Below, one piece after another: positions 7,671-16,349 of a DNA stretch of 64,000 nt. Source of the stretch: Pseudalkalibacillus sp045920555 (GTDB lineage Bacteria > Bacillota > Bacilli > Bacillales > Fictibacillaceae); assembly GCF_045920555.1 (NCBI RefSeq), contig NZ_CP174509.1, positions 4,960,001 to 5,024,000 on the forward strand, given 5' to 3'. Within the stretch, counting starts at the first letter, position 1. The number at the start of each line of letters is the position of its first letter. The position numbers and the translations under genes were made by a program. The notes under the pieces were generated by a model. The model made no database searches and was not told the origin of the DNA. It saw only the letters and a program-made list of their open reading frames with translations.

Positions 7671-8489
7671 TTACGCCCCCATCTTTGTATTCGGATCTAT
7701 CTTTTTATTTTTTCGTTTATTTAAGACTTCATAAAATTTCTCCGTTAATGGGAGACCAATGAAGATACTCATATATAAACCGGTTGATAAAGATAACAAA
7801 TTACTTGCACCAGCAAATGCTAATATATTGTTTTCCATTTCAGGAAATGCTGCAACGAGTGACCCGCTTGCTGCTGCCATCATACTTCCACTTCCGATTC
7901 CTGAAGCCATGGCGAAAGAATACGGATGCAAGGGAGTCAAAGTTGCTAAAAAGCCTGATATGAGCCCCATGAACACAGCACCAAACACTGTCCCAAAGAT
8001 ATATATAGCCATTACGCCTCGACCTTCTGGTGAATTGAATCCGAATTTATCCATGATCAGTCCAACGTTTGGTTCACGTGCAACCGAATGTGTCATCCCA
8101 ATGCTTTCCCTTTTAATCCCGAGGGCAACAGCGAGAGGAAGAGCCAAAATGATCGTCCCTAAATTCCCGAACTCTTGAAGCAGTAGAGCAGGTCCTGCTT
8201 CTATAATTTGAGGGAGTGACGGACCAATGATAACCCCGATCTTCGCAATCAACAAAGTTACCCCGAGAACAATCAATGGTTCTGCATTTTTTGATTGTTT
8301 TTCTTTAATAATGGGAGTGAAATACAAAGCTAATCCTATAAGAATGGCATACAGCATCGGCAATAATAAAATGACTCCTGGTCCAACAGAAAATTGGTGA
8401 ATTCCAATCCATTCAGTCAACAAAACAATGACAAAAACGATGGCATGAAGGCGCCAATCTTTCCAAATGTTTTTTTGTACATCAGTCAT
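7671..8489 (-). CDS. DUF3100-like permease subunit
   Basis: A 272-residue membrane protein with about eight helices. Conserved-looking stretches include SVAREPNVGLIMDKFG in the middle and a glycine/serine-rich ASGIGSGSMMAAASGS segment that may line the substrate path. From memory this resembles proteins filed as DUF3100, found beside a smaller membrane partner; I am moderately sure of that label. Position in an operon with a 3-hydroxyacid dehydrogenase and an aldehyde dehydrogenase suggests uptake of the hydroxy acid they oxidise. Confidence 0.75.
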   Translation of the reverse strand: MTDVQKNIWKDWRLHAIVFVIVLLTEWIGIHQFSVGPGVILLLPMLYAILIGLALYFTPIIKEKQSKNAEPLIVLGVTLLIAKIGVIIGPSLPQIIEAGPALLLQEFGNLGTIILALPLAVALGIKRESIGMTHSVAREPNVGLIMDKFGFNSPEGRGVMAIYIFGTVFGAVFMGLISGFLATLTPLHPYSFAMASGIGSGSMMAAASGSLVAAFPEMENNILAFAGASNLLSLSTGLYMSIFIGLPLTEKFYEVLNKRKNKKIDPNTKMGA

Positions 8490-8518
8490 AAAGCTCTCCC
8501 CCTAATTTTCAACAGATT

Positions 8519-9406
8519 TCAATGCGATTCCAGGTTCGATAATTCTTCTAAAACTTGACTAACAGCAGAAGAATCCAGTTGTCCTTTTCCTTTATGATCG
8601 GCTATTTCATACAACTGGTTAATCGTAGAACCTAAAAAGGTAGGTATCTGCCCATCGGATGCAAGTTCCATATACAAATGAATATCTTTCAACATATGGC
8701 TTAGCAGAAACTTGACGTTTTCATGAGTTCCATCGATTAAATTAGGACCAAAAACGGATAGAACCCGATTTTGAGCTGATCCTTCCTGCATCACTTCTGC
8801 TATTTTACTAGCTGGTACACCTGCTTTGACACCTGTTAAGAAAGCTTCACTCAACAAAACAATGAGTCCTGAAACGACAATGTTATGACATAATTTAACA
8901 ACTTGACCCGATCCAATTTTTCCAATATATTTAACTTCTTTCCCAATAGCTTGTAAAACTGGTTCAACCTGATGAAACTCCCCTTGGTCACCGCCGACCA
9001 TAACTGTCAAAATCCCATTTTCAGCTCCTTCTGGTCCACCACTTACGGGACAATCAAAAAAGGAAACACCTTTTTGATAAGCTCTTTCATGGATTTTTCT
9101 TGTACTATTTACATCCGTTGTGCTCATGTCCAGAATAAAGGACCCTTCTTTCATGACCTTAAGAGCCCCTTCTTCACCAATAATCGCATCTTCTACTAAT
9201 ATCGTCGTTGGGAGAGACAACAAGAGATAGGTAGATTCCTCGGCGACAGCCTGTACAGAAGACATTGGAATCGCACCAAGCTTCTCAACTGAAGCAACTG
9301 CTTCAGGATTTACATCGAAGACAAGTACTTGATGACCATCCAAGATTAAATTCTTAATCATCCCTCGTCCCATCGCACCACATCCAATTACGCCCACAAC
9401 ATTCAT
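8519..9406 (-). CDS. 3-hydroxyisobutyrate / tartronate-semialdehyde reductase family dehydrogenase
   Basis: A 295-residue beta-hydroxyacid dehydrogenase. Seen: the N-terminal dinucleotide motif GCGAMGRGM, the substrate motif DCPVSGGPEGAENG, and the GSGQVVKLCHN segment carrying the catalytic Lys and the conserved Asn. The family reversibly oxidises the 3-hydroxyl of 2-substituted hydroxypropanoates (3-hydroxyisobutyrate, glycerate, tartronate semialdehyde). ATG 9406 follows AAGGGG by nine bases; the upstream TTG reading at 9415 touches that ribosome site and is rejected. Together with the following aldehyde dehydrogenase upstream it would convert a hydroxy acid to a semialdehyde and then an acid or CoA ester. 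Confidence 0.9.
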   Translation of the reverse strand: MNVVGVIGCGAMGRGMIKNLILDGHQVLVFDVNPEAVASVEKLGAIPMSSVQAVAEESTYLLLSLPTTILVEDAIIGEEGALKVMKEGSFILDMSTTDVNSTRKIHERAYQKGVSFFDCPVSGGPEGAENGILTVMVGGDQGEFHQVEPVLQAIGKEVKYIGKIGSGQVVKLCHNIVVSGLIVLLSEAFLTGVKAGVPASKIAEVMQEGSAQNRVLSVFGPNLIDGTHENVKFLLSHMLKDIHLYMELASDGQIPTFLGSTINQLYEIADHKGKGQLDSSAVSQVLEELSNLESH

Positions 9407-9426
9407 ATCACCCAACCCCTTTATTT

Positions 9427-10878
9427 TTATGGATTCATATAAACCGTTTTTATATCAGTCCAAAATTCAAGTGATGTACTTCCTTGTTCACGGGGGCCAA
9501 TACTTGATGTTTTCTTCCCGCCAAAAGGATACTGGTTTTCAAAATAAGTTGATGGAAGGTTTACATGTGTGACACCTGATTGGATATTCCTAACAAAGTG
9601 AAATGCTTTCTTCAGATCATTCGTGTAAATGGTTGAGGATAAACCGAACTCTATATTATTTGCAATTTCAATGGCTTCCTCATACGATTCCACCTCAATG
9701 ATTCCAATGACAGGTGCGAATATTTCTTCCTGTGCAATTGACATGTCTGATGTAACGTTGCTGAATACGGTTGGCGATACAAAATAACCTTTTGCTTTGT
9801 ATCCTTCTGTGAGCCGCTTACCTCCGAATTCTAATATAGCCCCTTCTTTGATCGCCTTCTGACAGGAATCCAAATAGAGATTTAATTGAGATTTATCAAT
9901 TACCGGACCATTATCCACGCCACGTTGAAAACCATCTCCGATAACGAATTTCTTAGCACGTTCTACGAGTTTTTCTTTCACTAGATTTGCAATCGACTTT
10001 GGAACAATTACTCGGCTTGTCCCTGTACACCGTTGACCATTATCCAGAAATCCGCTTACTACAATACTGTCAACTGCCTTATCAATATCTGCATCCTCTA
10101 GAATGATGGCAGGGTTTTTACCACCCATTTCTGCCTGCATTCGTCCTCCTCTTGCTGTAACGAGGTTTCCTAGCTGAACCCCTACATCAGTCGAACCAGT
10201 AAAAGAAACCGCCTTTATGTCAGGATTTGTTCCAAATTCTTTACCGATCACAGATCCCGGACCAGTAACCATATTTACGACACCTTTGGGCACTCCAGAA
10301 CTTTCAAGCAACTCCAACACTTTAACACTAATCAGAGAAGTGTTACTTGCAGGTTTGAAAACTACCGTATTTCCTGCAACAATGGCCGGTATGATCTTCC
10401 AGAGTCCAATTCCTAATGGGAAATTATAAGGGGCGATTACACCAACTACACCTAAAGGCTCCCGAACTGTGTATCCAAAAATATTCGAATCATAGGAAGG
10501 AACAGTTTCTCCTTTCAACCTTGTTGCTTCCCCACTAAATTGCTTCATTGCTTGAATAGTTTTGGCAACTTCCCCTTTCGCTTCTCGTAATGATTTTCCA
10601 ACTTCCTTTGTGATCAGCTCAGCTAATTCTTCCTTTCCATTCTCAAGGTGAGTGATTAATTGGAATACAACTTCTCCCCGTTCTGGTGCTTGTAACATTG
10701 ACCACGTCGGAAATGCTTGCCTGGCAGCGTCGATTGCGTTCTTCACATCACCAACAGTGGATTTTTGAAAGTATCCCAATACCTCATCTGTGTTAGCAGG
10801 ATTAAGACTTGGATAGGTCTCCCCGGATTCTGAAGGTTTCCATTCCCCATTTAAATAGTTATTATAAGTGGTTACCAT
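9427..10878 (-). CDS. Aldehyde dehydrogenase (semialdehyde type)
   Basis: A full-length 483-residue aldehyde dehydrogenase. Seen: PYNFPLG for cofactor entry, FTGSTDVG, the catalytic Glu in EMGGKNP, the catalytic Cys in NGQRCTG near residue 285, and the C-terminal PFGGKK segment. It sits first in the operon with the 3-hydroxyacid dehydrogenase and the two-part transporter, and a methylmalonate or malonate-type semialdehyde is a reasonable guess at substrate. Start ATG 10878 follows AGGAGG. The gap of 147 bp up to the regulator gene contains a terminator, so this operon should have its own promoter in 10879-10985. Confidence 0.92.
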   Translation of the reverse strand: MVTTYNNYLNGEWKPSESGETYPSLNPANTDEVLGYFQKSTVGDVKNAIDAARQAFPTWSMLQAPERGEVVFQLITHLENGKEELAELITKEVGKSLREAKGEVAKTIQAMKQFSGEATRLKGETVPSYDSNIFGYTVREPLGVVGVIAPYNFPLGIGLWKIIPAIVAGNTVVFKPASNTSLISVKVLELLESSGVPKGVVNMVTGPGSVIGKEFGTNPDIKAVSFTGSTDVGVQLGNLVTARGGRMQAEMGGKNPAIILEDADIDKAVDSIVVSGFLDNGQRCTGTSRVIVPKSIANLVKEKLVERAKKFVIGDGFQRGVDNGPVIDKSQLNLYLDSCQKAIKEGAILEFGGKRLTEGYKAKGYFVSPTVFSNVTSDMSIAQEEIFAPVIGIIEVESYEEAIEIANNIEFGLSSTIYTNDLKKAFHFVRNIQSGVTHVNLPSTYFENQYPFGGKKTSSIGPREQGSTSLEFWTDIKTVYMNP

Positions 10879-10984
10879 TATGAACCTCCTGATTGTTGTA
10901 TTATCGAATATAAAAATCGATAGCTTTTAGTAAAGTTCTTGCTCCTCCTTTCTAGAAACTTTTATATTGATAATTATAATATTC

Positions 10985-11016
10985 TGAAAAATAAAAATAA
11001 ATGTGGCAAGCCACAC
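10985..11016 (-). terminator. Terminator of the PucR-type regulator gene
   Basis: On the minus strand TGTGG, CTTG loop and CCACA form a short hairpin followed by a T-rich tail (TTTATTTTTATTTTT), just after the regulator stop codon. Confidence 0.6.
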
Positions 11017-11025
11017 AATATTCAA

Positions 11026-12654
11026 TCATACAGTGTGTCTCGCCACATGGATTTGATATGCAATGACTACATTAATCCAATCATTTTCCTGATCAAGTGA
11101 AATATTCATAGTCCGTTCAATTTTTTTGATTCTTCGGTATAACGTGTTCGGATGGATATACAATTGTTCCGCTGTCAGTTTATGATTTTTATTAGTTTCA
11201 ATAAGCTTTCCAAGCGTATCAACATATTCCTGTTCCATTGAAAGCAAAGGTCCAAGTTTATCAGATACATAGTATTCCAATGTTGTCTCATCAATCTTTT
11301 GCAATAGCCGTTCGATTCCCAGTTTAGAGTAATCGATGAACTTTTCATTTTGGTTGATCTTTCCATAACGCACAGCATCCAAAGCTTCACGGTAAGAATC
11401 TTGAATATATTGGATCGGGACCTCACGCCCTATTCCATATACTATTTCTTTTGTTTCCGAACATATCTCTTCAATCTTATTCACTATTTTTTCTACATTT
11501 TCTTTTATATCAACCGGAATGATAAGGATTGTCTGGAAAGCCTTTGTAAAAACGAAATTGGATTTGCAGACATTGTAGCAGATTTTTTCTACTAATCTTA
11601 TAAACCGTTCCTTTTCAAGAGTTACACTTGGTTTCCAAAGTAGATCATGCTTCCCTTCCAATATCATGCAAACAAATTCACCTTGGGAATTATACTGTAA
11701 AGCGTTTGTAAAACGTTTTACTTCCGAAACAGGAGTTCCATCCATCAATTGTTGAAATAGTTCCTCTCGGAAATGCAATTCTTTTTCGTACTGTGCGTTT
11801 TGTCTTACTAATTCCAAAGTTAGGGCTGTTGCAGCATGTTCAACTGCTACTAGATTAATTGATGATAATGACGAGAGCTTTTTATCTAATAGGAAGTATC
11901 CTAACACTTCTTTTCCATGAACAATTGAATATAAATTTGAATCGTCATCAATACTTTTTTGTTCAACGTATGTTACCTTTGTTGAAATAATACGTGACAA
12001 TAAAGACAAAATCGTTTCAATTCCTCCCCCATCTAAAATAACCTTAGTGAACTTTTCATGTATATCCAATGAATGTTCAAGTTGTTCATTCTTACTTTTT
12101 ATATCCTGAAATAAATTAGAATTAACAATGGCAATAGCACTCTGGTCAGCGATAACTTTAATCACTTCCATATCCTCTTCCGTGAAAACTCCATCATTTT
12201 CAAAATTGTCCACTACTAGGACACCAAGACATTGATCTTGGTGAATGAGTGGAACACAAAATGCACTTTTTATCTTCCGTTCATATACACCTTTATAATA
12301 ATAATGATAATTATTTTCCGTCATAGAGGTCATGTGTTCTTCAATCTCGTCTTTGTACGCAAACAAATGGGATTGGCGTGATGTAAAGGTCATCCCAGTC
12401 AGAGATTCTCCTGGTGAAAAAGATATATTCTTCATCACTTTAATATCAATTCCAACACCTTCTGCCACTTTTAAAACATTTTCATCTGGCTCATATAAAT
12501 AAAGTATAATCGTATCCGATACTTCAATTAATTCCTTAGCAGCTTCCACTAATGTTCTTAGTATGGTATTTATATCCAGCGATTTTGTAAGAATCTTATT
12601 AATTGAAAAGAGTTTAGAGACTTTTTTATTGTTATTAAACAAGTTAGAAGCCAT
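11026..12654 (-). CDS. GAF-PucR/CdaR-type transcriptional regulator
   Basis: A 542-residue regulator. Residues about 20-180 form a GAF sensor domain (small-ligand binding, with the CVPLIHQDQCLGVLVVDNF core). The middle region about 280-420 resembles the degenerate GGDEF-like part of PucR/CdaR proteins. The C-terminal 60 residues hold the PucR-type helix-turn-helix, recognisable by LYIHPNTLYRRIKKIE. Such proteins usually activate adjacent catabolic operons in response to the substrate. The target is probably the downstream dehydrogenase/transporter operon, read in the same direction. ATG 12654 is preferred over the GTG at 12669 because a GGTGGGAG stretch precedes it. Confidence 0.85.
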   Translation of the reverse strand: MASNLFNNNKKVSKLFSINKILTKSLDINTILRTLVEAAKELIEVSDTIILYLYEPDENVLKVAEGVGIDIKVMKNISFSPGESLTGMTFTSRQSHLFAYKDEIEEHMTSMTENNYHYYYKGVYERKIKSAFCVPLIHQDQCLGVLVVDNFENDGVFTEEDMEVIKVIADQSAIAIVNSNLFQDIKSKNEQLEHSLDIHEKFTKVILDGGGIETILSLLSRIISTKVTYVEQKSIDDDSNLYSIVHGKEVLGYFLLDKKLSSLSSINLVAVEHAATALTLELVRQNAQYEKELHFREELFQQLMDGTPVSEVKRFTNALQYNSQGEFVCMILEGKHDLLWKPSVTLEKERFIRLVEKICYNVCKSNFVFTKAFQTILIIPVDIKENVEKIVNKIEEICSETKEIVYGIGREVPIQYIQDSYREALDAVRYGKINQNEKFIDYSKLGIERLLQKIDETTLEYYVSDKLGPLLSMEQEYVDTLGKLIETNKNHKLTAEQLYIHPNTLYRRIKKIERTMNISLDQENDWINVVIAYQIHVARHTV

Positions 12655-12730
12655 TACTCTCCCACCCACTTTGTTACTGATAAACTTAGATTTCTATTTA
12701 CACCTGCCATTACCTTTTTGAAAATATTAC

Positions 12731-12765
12731 CAAAAACAGCGCACCGTCAATTAAAAGGCGCGCTG
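12731..12765 (-). terminator. Terminator of the APC permease gene
   Basis: On the minus strand CAGCGCGCC pairs with GGTGCGCTG around an AT-rich loop, followed by TTTTT. It lies 20 bp after the permease stop. Confidence 0.85.
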
Positions 12766-12783
12766 CATTGGTTGTATAAGCTT

Positions 12784-14184
12784 CTACATCTTCACTTCCA
12801 TCTTCTCATCCGGCTGTGCTTTTACCGCGTATGTCCCTTTGTTCATTTGATAGAAGTAATAGGCACCGATCAAGAACCATACAGCTACCATGATCCATTC
12901 GGAAGGCCATACGAGAGCTGCTGGCATTCCCGGCATGTAAAGACTGATGAACCCGATACTTAACACGAGCGCAATCCATCCAACAGCGGCCCCATTTCCT
13001 GCTCTGAATGGTCTTGCCATTGTTGGTTCTTTTTTACGTAAAACAAGGAATGCCAGTGCAACCATGAAGTAGGCGATCACGATGCCAAGCCCGCCTGCAT
13101 CGACGATCCAAACAAGCGCAGGCCGACCAAGTAAAGGAGCGAGAACAGCTAGTCCTCCGATTGCAACAATTGCATTGGATGGTGTCTTGTATTTCGGATG
13201 TAAGTAGCCGAACCATTTTGGCAGCATTCCGGATTTCGCCATCGCAAATACCACACGGCTTCCACCGATAATAAAGGCATTCCAGCTTGTAATGATCCCC
13301 GCTACTCCACCTAAAATGAGAATGTTTCCGAAAGTTTGCGAACCGAAAGCCGCAGCCATCGCATCGGCTGTTGCAAGCTCAGTGTTCGCTAGTGCTGTTT
13401 TGTCAAGCGCCAATCCAACACCTAAGGCGATCAGCATGTAAAATACGACTGCACATACAACTGAAAAGATGAGTACTTTTCCGATCTGCTTGAATGGAAG
13501 GTTCACTTCCTCAGCAACTTGAGGAATGACATCGAATCCGACAAATAAAAAAGGAACCATGATGAGGACAGTCATGACGCCACCTGCTCCTCCAAGAAAA
13601 TATGGATCCAGGTTTGCGGAACTACCGCCGACTGCTGAACCGAAAATCAACATGACACCAATCAAAACGATAAGGATTGTCAGGACCATTTGCACAAGAA
13701 CAGCCGGTTTTACACCGAAATAGTTGATGAGTGTGATGAAGATCGATCCGCCCATTCCGATCAGCACCCATGTCAAGTAGACATCCCAGCCCGCAATCGT
13801 CCATAAATAGACAGCCTGGTAATCTGGCAGAATGTAATCCACAACCGTCGGGAGAGCTACAGCTTCGAATGTGACGACAGAGACATAGCCTAATGTGATA
13901 GCCCAGGAGGCAATAAACGACGCTTTCTTACCCAACGCCCTGTACACATAAGCATGCTCTCCACCGACTTCCGGCATGGCAGATGCTAATTCTGAATAGG
14001 TGAGTCCGACAAAAATGACCAACAGGCCGCCGATAGCGAAAGCAAGTACTGCGCCAATCGATCCTGCTGATGTGATCCAAGTCCCTGATAGAACTACCCA
14101 GCCCCATCCAAGCATCGCACCGATTGCAAGCACAAGAACATCAAACTGGGAAAGCACCCTCTTCATGCTGTTTTTTCCATCCAT
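12784..14184 (-). CDS. APC-superfamily amino acid permease
   Basis: A 466-residue permease with twelve predicted helices. The start of helix 1 carries the APC motif VLAIGAMLGWGWVVLSG, where the unwound GxG part binds the amino or carboxyl group of the substrate; helix 2 has TYSELASAMPEVGGEHAYVYRALG, a hallmark of the family. It would import an amino acid or amine with protons. ATG 14184 follows AAGGAG by ten bases; the longer reading to 14256 lacks a ribosome site. It stands alone between two terminators. The specific substrate cannot be told. Confidence 0.9.
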   Translation of the reverse strand: MDGKNSMKRVLSQFDVLVLAIGAMLGWGWVVLSGTWITSAGSIGAVLAFAIGGLLVIFVGLTYSELASAMPEVGGEHAYVYRALGKKASFIASWAITLGYVSVVTFEAVALPTVVDYILPDYQAVYLWTIAGWDVYLTWVLIGMGGSIFITLINYFGVKPAVLVQMVLTILIVLIGVMLIFGSAVGGSSANLDPYFLGGAGGVMTVLIMVPFLFVGFDVIPQVAEEVNLPFKQIGKVLIFSVVCAVVFYMLIALGVGLALDKTALANTELATADAMAAAFGSQTFGNILILGGVAGIITSWNAFIIGGSRVVFAMAKSGMLPKWFGYLHPKYKTPSNAIVAIGGLAVLAPLLGRPALVWIVDAGGLGIVIAYFMVALAFLVLRKKEPTMARPFRAGNGAAVGWIALVLSIGFISLYMPGMPAALVWPSEWIMVAVWFLIGAYYFYQMNKGTYAVKAQPDEKMEVKM

Positions 14185-14372
14185 TCCAATCTCACTCCTT
14201 CGAATAGGTTCCGGATTTTGTCCCACATTTAAAAAGCCCAAAATTATTGTTTTCAATTATATCAAAATATTATAAAAATTCGGAGTTTTTAAACCAAAAA
14301 AAGTAGAAGAATGGCTAATTTGTATAAGAATGCGCGGAAATGAGGCAAAAACCATAGCCATCAAGGAACAAA

Positions 14373-14515
14373 CTTCGGGTGGAAAGCGACTATAGTGCGC
14401 TTTCTTTTTTCGACAGCATGCCCTTATTATTGATCGGCGCATAAATATGGAGATTCGGCTTATAAAATTGGAATTCGGCTTATAAATCTCAAAATCGGCT
14501 TAATTTCTTCTCCTT
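14373..14515 (+). repeat. Dispersed intergenic repeat, copy A, with 20-nt periodic tail
   Basis: The first 87 bp are nearly identical to 45545-45631. They begin with a hairpin, GAAAGCG (14382-14388) with CGCTTTC (14398-14404), followed by six T. Behind it the word CGCATAAAT or CTTATAAA recurs at 14438, 14459, 14479 and 14499, a spacing of 21, 20 and 20 bases. No coding potential. Confidence 0.75.
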
Positions 14516-14590
14516 AAAAAACAGAATTGGTCGCCTTATTCTAGTTTTCCATATTTTTTTAATCGCCTTGACCATACAGTGGTCAACAAG

Positions 14591-14722
14591 ATATAAGCTT
14601 ATCAGATTAATGGTTATCGATATCCTAGTATCAATGGTGTTGATATCATGATTAACAGCTAAGTAGAACACTTATCAAAACATGGAGCATTGGTAAATCC
14701 TGAAAAACAAGCAGAAGTATAA
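14591..14722 (+). other. Possible decayed C-terminus of a gene
   Basis: One plus-strand frame reads AYQINGYRYPSINGVDIM, one stop, then VEHLSKHGALVNPEKQAEV and a final stop at 14720-14722, directly in front of a good terminator. The composition looks protein-like, but no family is recognised and no start is present. The rest of the gap 14185-15009 holds the repeat and AT-rich sequence. Confidence 0.25.
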
Positions 14723-14740
14723 ATAACGTTTTCAATCATT

Positions 14741-14768
14741 GCTGCCGAAATTTTTGGCAGCTTTTTTT
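14741..14768 (+). terminator. Orphan plus-strand terminator
   Basis: GCTGCC (14741-14746) pairs with GGCAGC (14756-14761), followed by seven T. There is no intact plus-strand gene before it, which fits a lost gene at 14.6 kb. Confidence 0.75.
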
Positions 14769-15009
14769 ATAAAATTTTCTGATTGTCTCCCCTTTCATCT
14801 ACTTCATTTAGCCCCTCTGCCTGATTTTGTAGTTAGTTACTGTCATTACAAAAAGTGATCGCAAAAATTTACATTGTTGAAAATATTTTGACAATTAAAC
14901 TTTCTATATGTTATTCTAAACCAAATAAACGATTAGTTATTAGTGTTAACTTGTTGTTTATGGTTATCTTACAACTTGCATAAACTTACTTAACAGGAGG
15001 TTTTTTAAA

Positions 15010-16227
15010 GTGGCTACATACCCTGTAACAATTATCGGAGCTGGACCAGTCGGCCTGACTGCAGCGGAAATCTTGTCTTATCATAAGATCCCTGTAAGGG
15101 TTCTTGAAAAAAATGATAGTCCCAGCAAAGAGTGGAGAGCATCTACTTTTCATGCAGGTACGTTAGAATTACTGGAGGAAACAGGGATAACGGATGCCCT
15201 GATCTCGATGGGGATTACTGCTGATAAAGTCCAATATCGAGACCGAAAAAAAGGGCTTTATGCAGAATTTGATTTCAATCTGTTGAAGGACGAAACTAAG
15301 TATCCATTCCGATTGCAATGTCCTCAATCTACATATGTCGAATTACTACATAAACGTCTGAAAGACAATAAGTATGTAGATATACAATTTAATACTGAAT
15401 TAGTAGAAATTCAGTACAACGATGAGATGGTAACCATTGTTACCAATACACCTGACGGTCAAAATGAATACAATTGCTCTTATGTTCTGGGGGCAGATGG
15501 TGCCCGGAGCAGAGTCAGAAAATCGCTCGGGCTTGATTTTGATGGTTATACATTGGAACAAAGGTTCCTTCTTGTCGGCACACCAAAGCCATTCAATGAA
15601 TACCTGCCGGATATCTCTTATGTCAATTATATCTCAGATCCTGAAGAATTTTTATTCATACTGAAGGTTCCAGAGGCGTGGAGGCTCTTATACCCTATCA
15701 ATCCAGATATACCAGATGAAGTAGCACTTGATAAAGATAATATCCAAAAAAGCCTGCAACGAGCATTAAAAACAAAAGATATTTTCCCAATTGTAGAAAG
15801 GATGATCTACCGGGTCCATCAGAGGGTAGCAAATATTTTCTATAAAAACAGAGTTGTTTTGTTAGGAGATGCTGCTCATGTTAACAGTCCGATGGGGGGA
15901 CTCGGCTTAAACAACGGGATTCATGACGCTGTTGATCTAAGTATACGTTTAGTCAGAATCATCAATGAAGATTCTGATAGAGAAAGAGAGTTAGAGACTT
16001 ATAATGCTGCAAGACGGAAAGTAGCGATCGATTATATCCGGCAAATCAGTGAAAGAAACACGAAAGTAATGAGTGAACAAGATGAAGAGTTGCGGATACA
16101 GCTTCAGCAAGAGTTAGCTAAAGAAGCTAATGACAAAGCGAAAGCCAAAGAGTGGCTGTTACGTTCTTCTATGATTGCCAGTATTAGAGATCAGGGAATC
16201 GGCAAGCTACCCGAATCGATAGTCTAG
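15010..16227 (+). CDS. FAD-dependent aromatic-ring monooxygenase, copy 1
   Basis: A 405-residue flavoprotein hydroxylase of the para-hydroxybenzoate hydroxylase fold and size. Seen: the ADP-binding GAGPVG at residues 10-15, the DG motif at 163-164 within GADGARS, and the GD motif at 286-287 within GDAAHVNSPMGGLGLN. Such enzymes use NAD(P)H and O2 to hydroxylate phenolic acids. A close paralogue lies at 30906-32144. Both modules contain a gentisate-type dioxygenase, so the expected product is gentisate, from 3-hydroxybenzoate (6-hydroxylation), salicylate (5-hydroxylation) or 4-hydroxybenzoate (1-hydroxylation with side-chain shift). Which one is inference. GTG 15010 follows AGGAGG. It heads the operon with the TAXI-TRAP transporter. 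Confidence 0.88.
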   Translation: MATYPVTIIGAGPVGLTAAEILSYHKIPVRVLEKNDSPSKEWRASTFHAGTLELLEETGITDALISMGITADKVQYRDRKKGLYAEFDFNLLKDETKYPFRLQCPQSTYVELLHKRLKDNKYVDIQFNTELVEIQYNDEMVTIVTNTPDGQNEYNCSYVLGADGARSRVRKSLGLDFDGYTLEQRFLLVGTPKPFNEYLPDISYVNYISDPEEFLFILKVPEAWRLLYPINPDIPDEVALDKDNIQKSLQRALKTKDIFPIVERMIYRVHQRVANIFYKNRVVLLGDAAHVNSPMGGLGLNNGIHDAVDLSIRLVRIINEDSDRERELETYNAARRKVAIDYIRQISERNTKVMSEQDEELRIQLQQELAKEANDKAKAKEWLLRSSMIASIRDQGIGKLPESIV

Positions 16228-16301
16228 ATTCTTTCTTTTTTCCATTTATCAGACTAAGGAGTTGATACATGTCAAGATTCCTTCATTTCCTACGAGTATT
16301 T

Positions 16302-16315
16302 TGTAAGCGCTTAGA
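16302..16315 (+). promoter_or_regulatory. Catabolite-repression (cre-like) site
   Basis: TGTAAGCGCTTAGA differs from the CcpA consensus TGWAANCGNTNWCA only in one of the last two positions. It lies 35 bp upstream of the TAXI receptor start and could reduce transport when preferred sugars are present. Confidence 0.5.
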
Positions 16316-16349
16316 TTCGATCACAATACCAATAAAGGAGCGATAATAA

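Noticed and set aside
14257..14671. Two minus-strand frames of 60-61 codons in the gap before the first monooxygenase
   Set aside because: They run through the dispersed repeat and have no ribosome site or protein-like composition.
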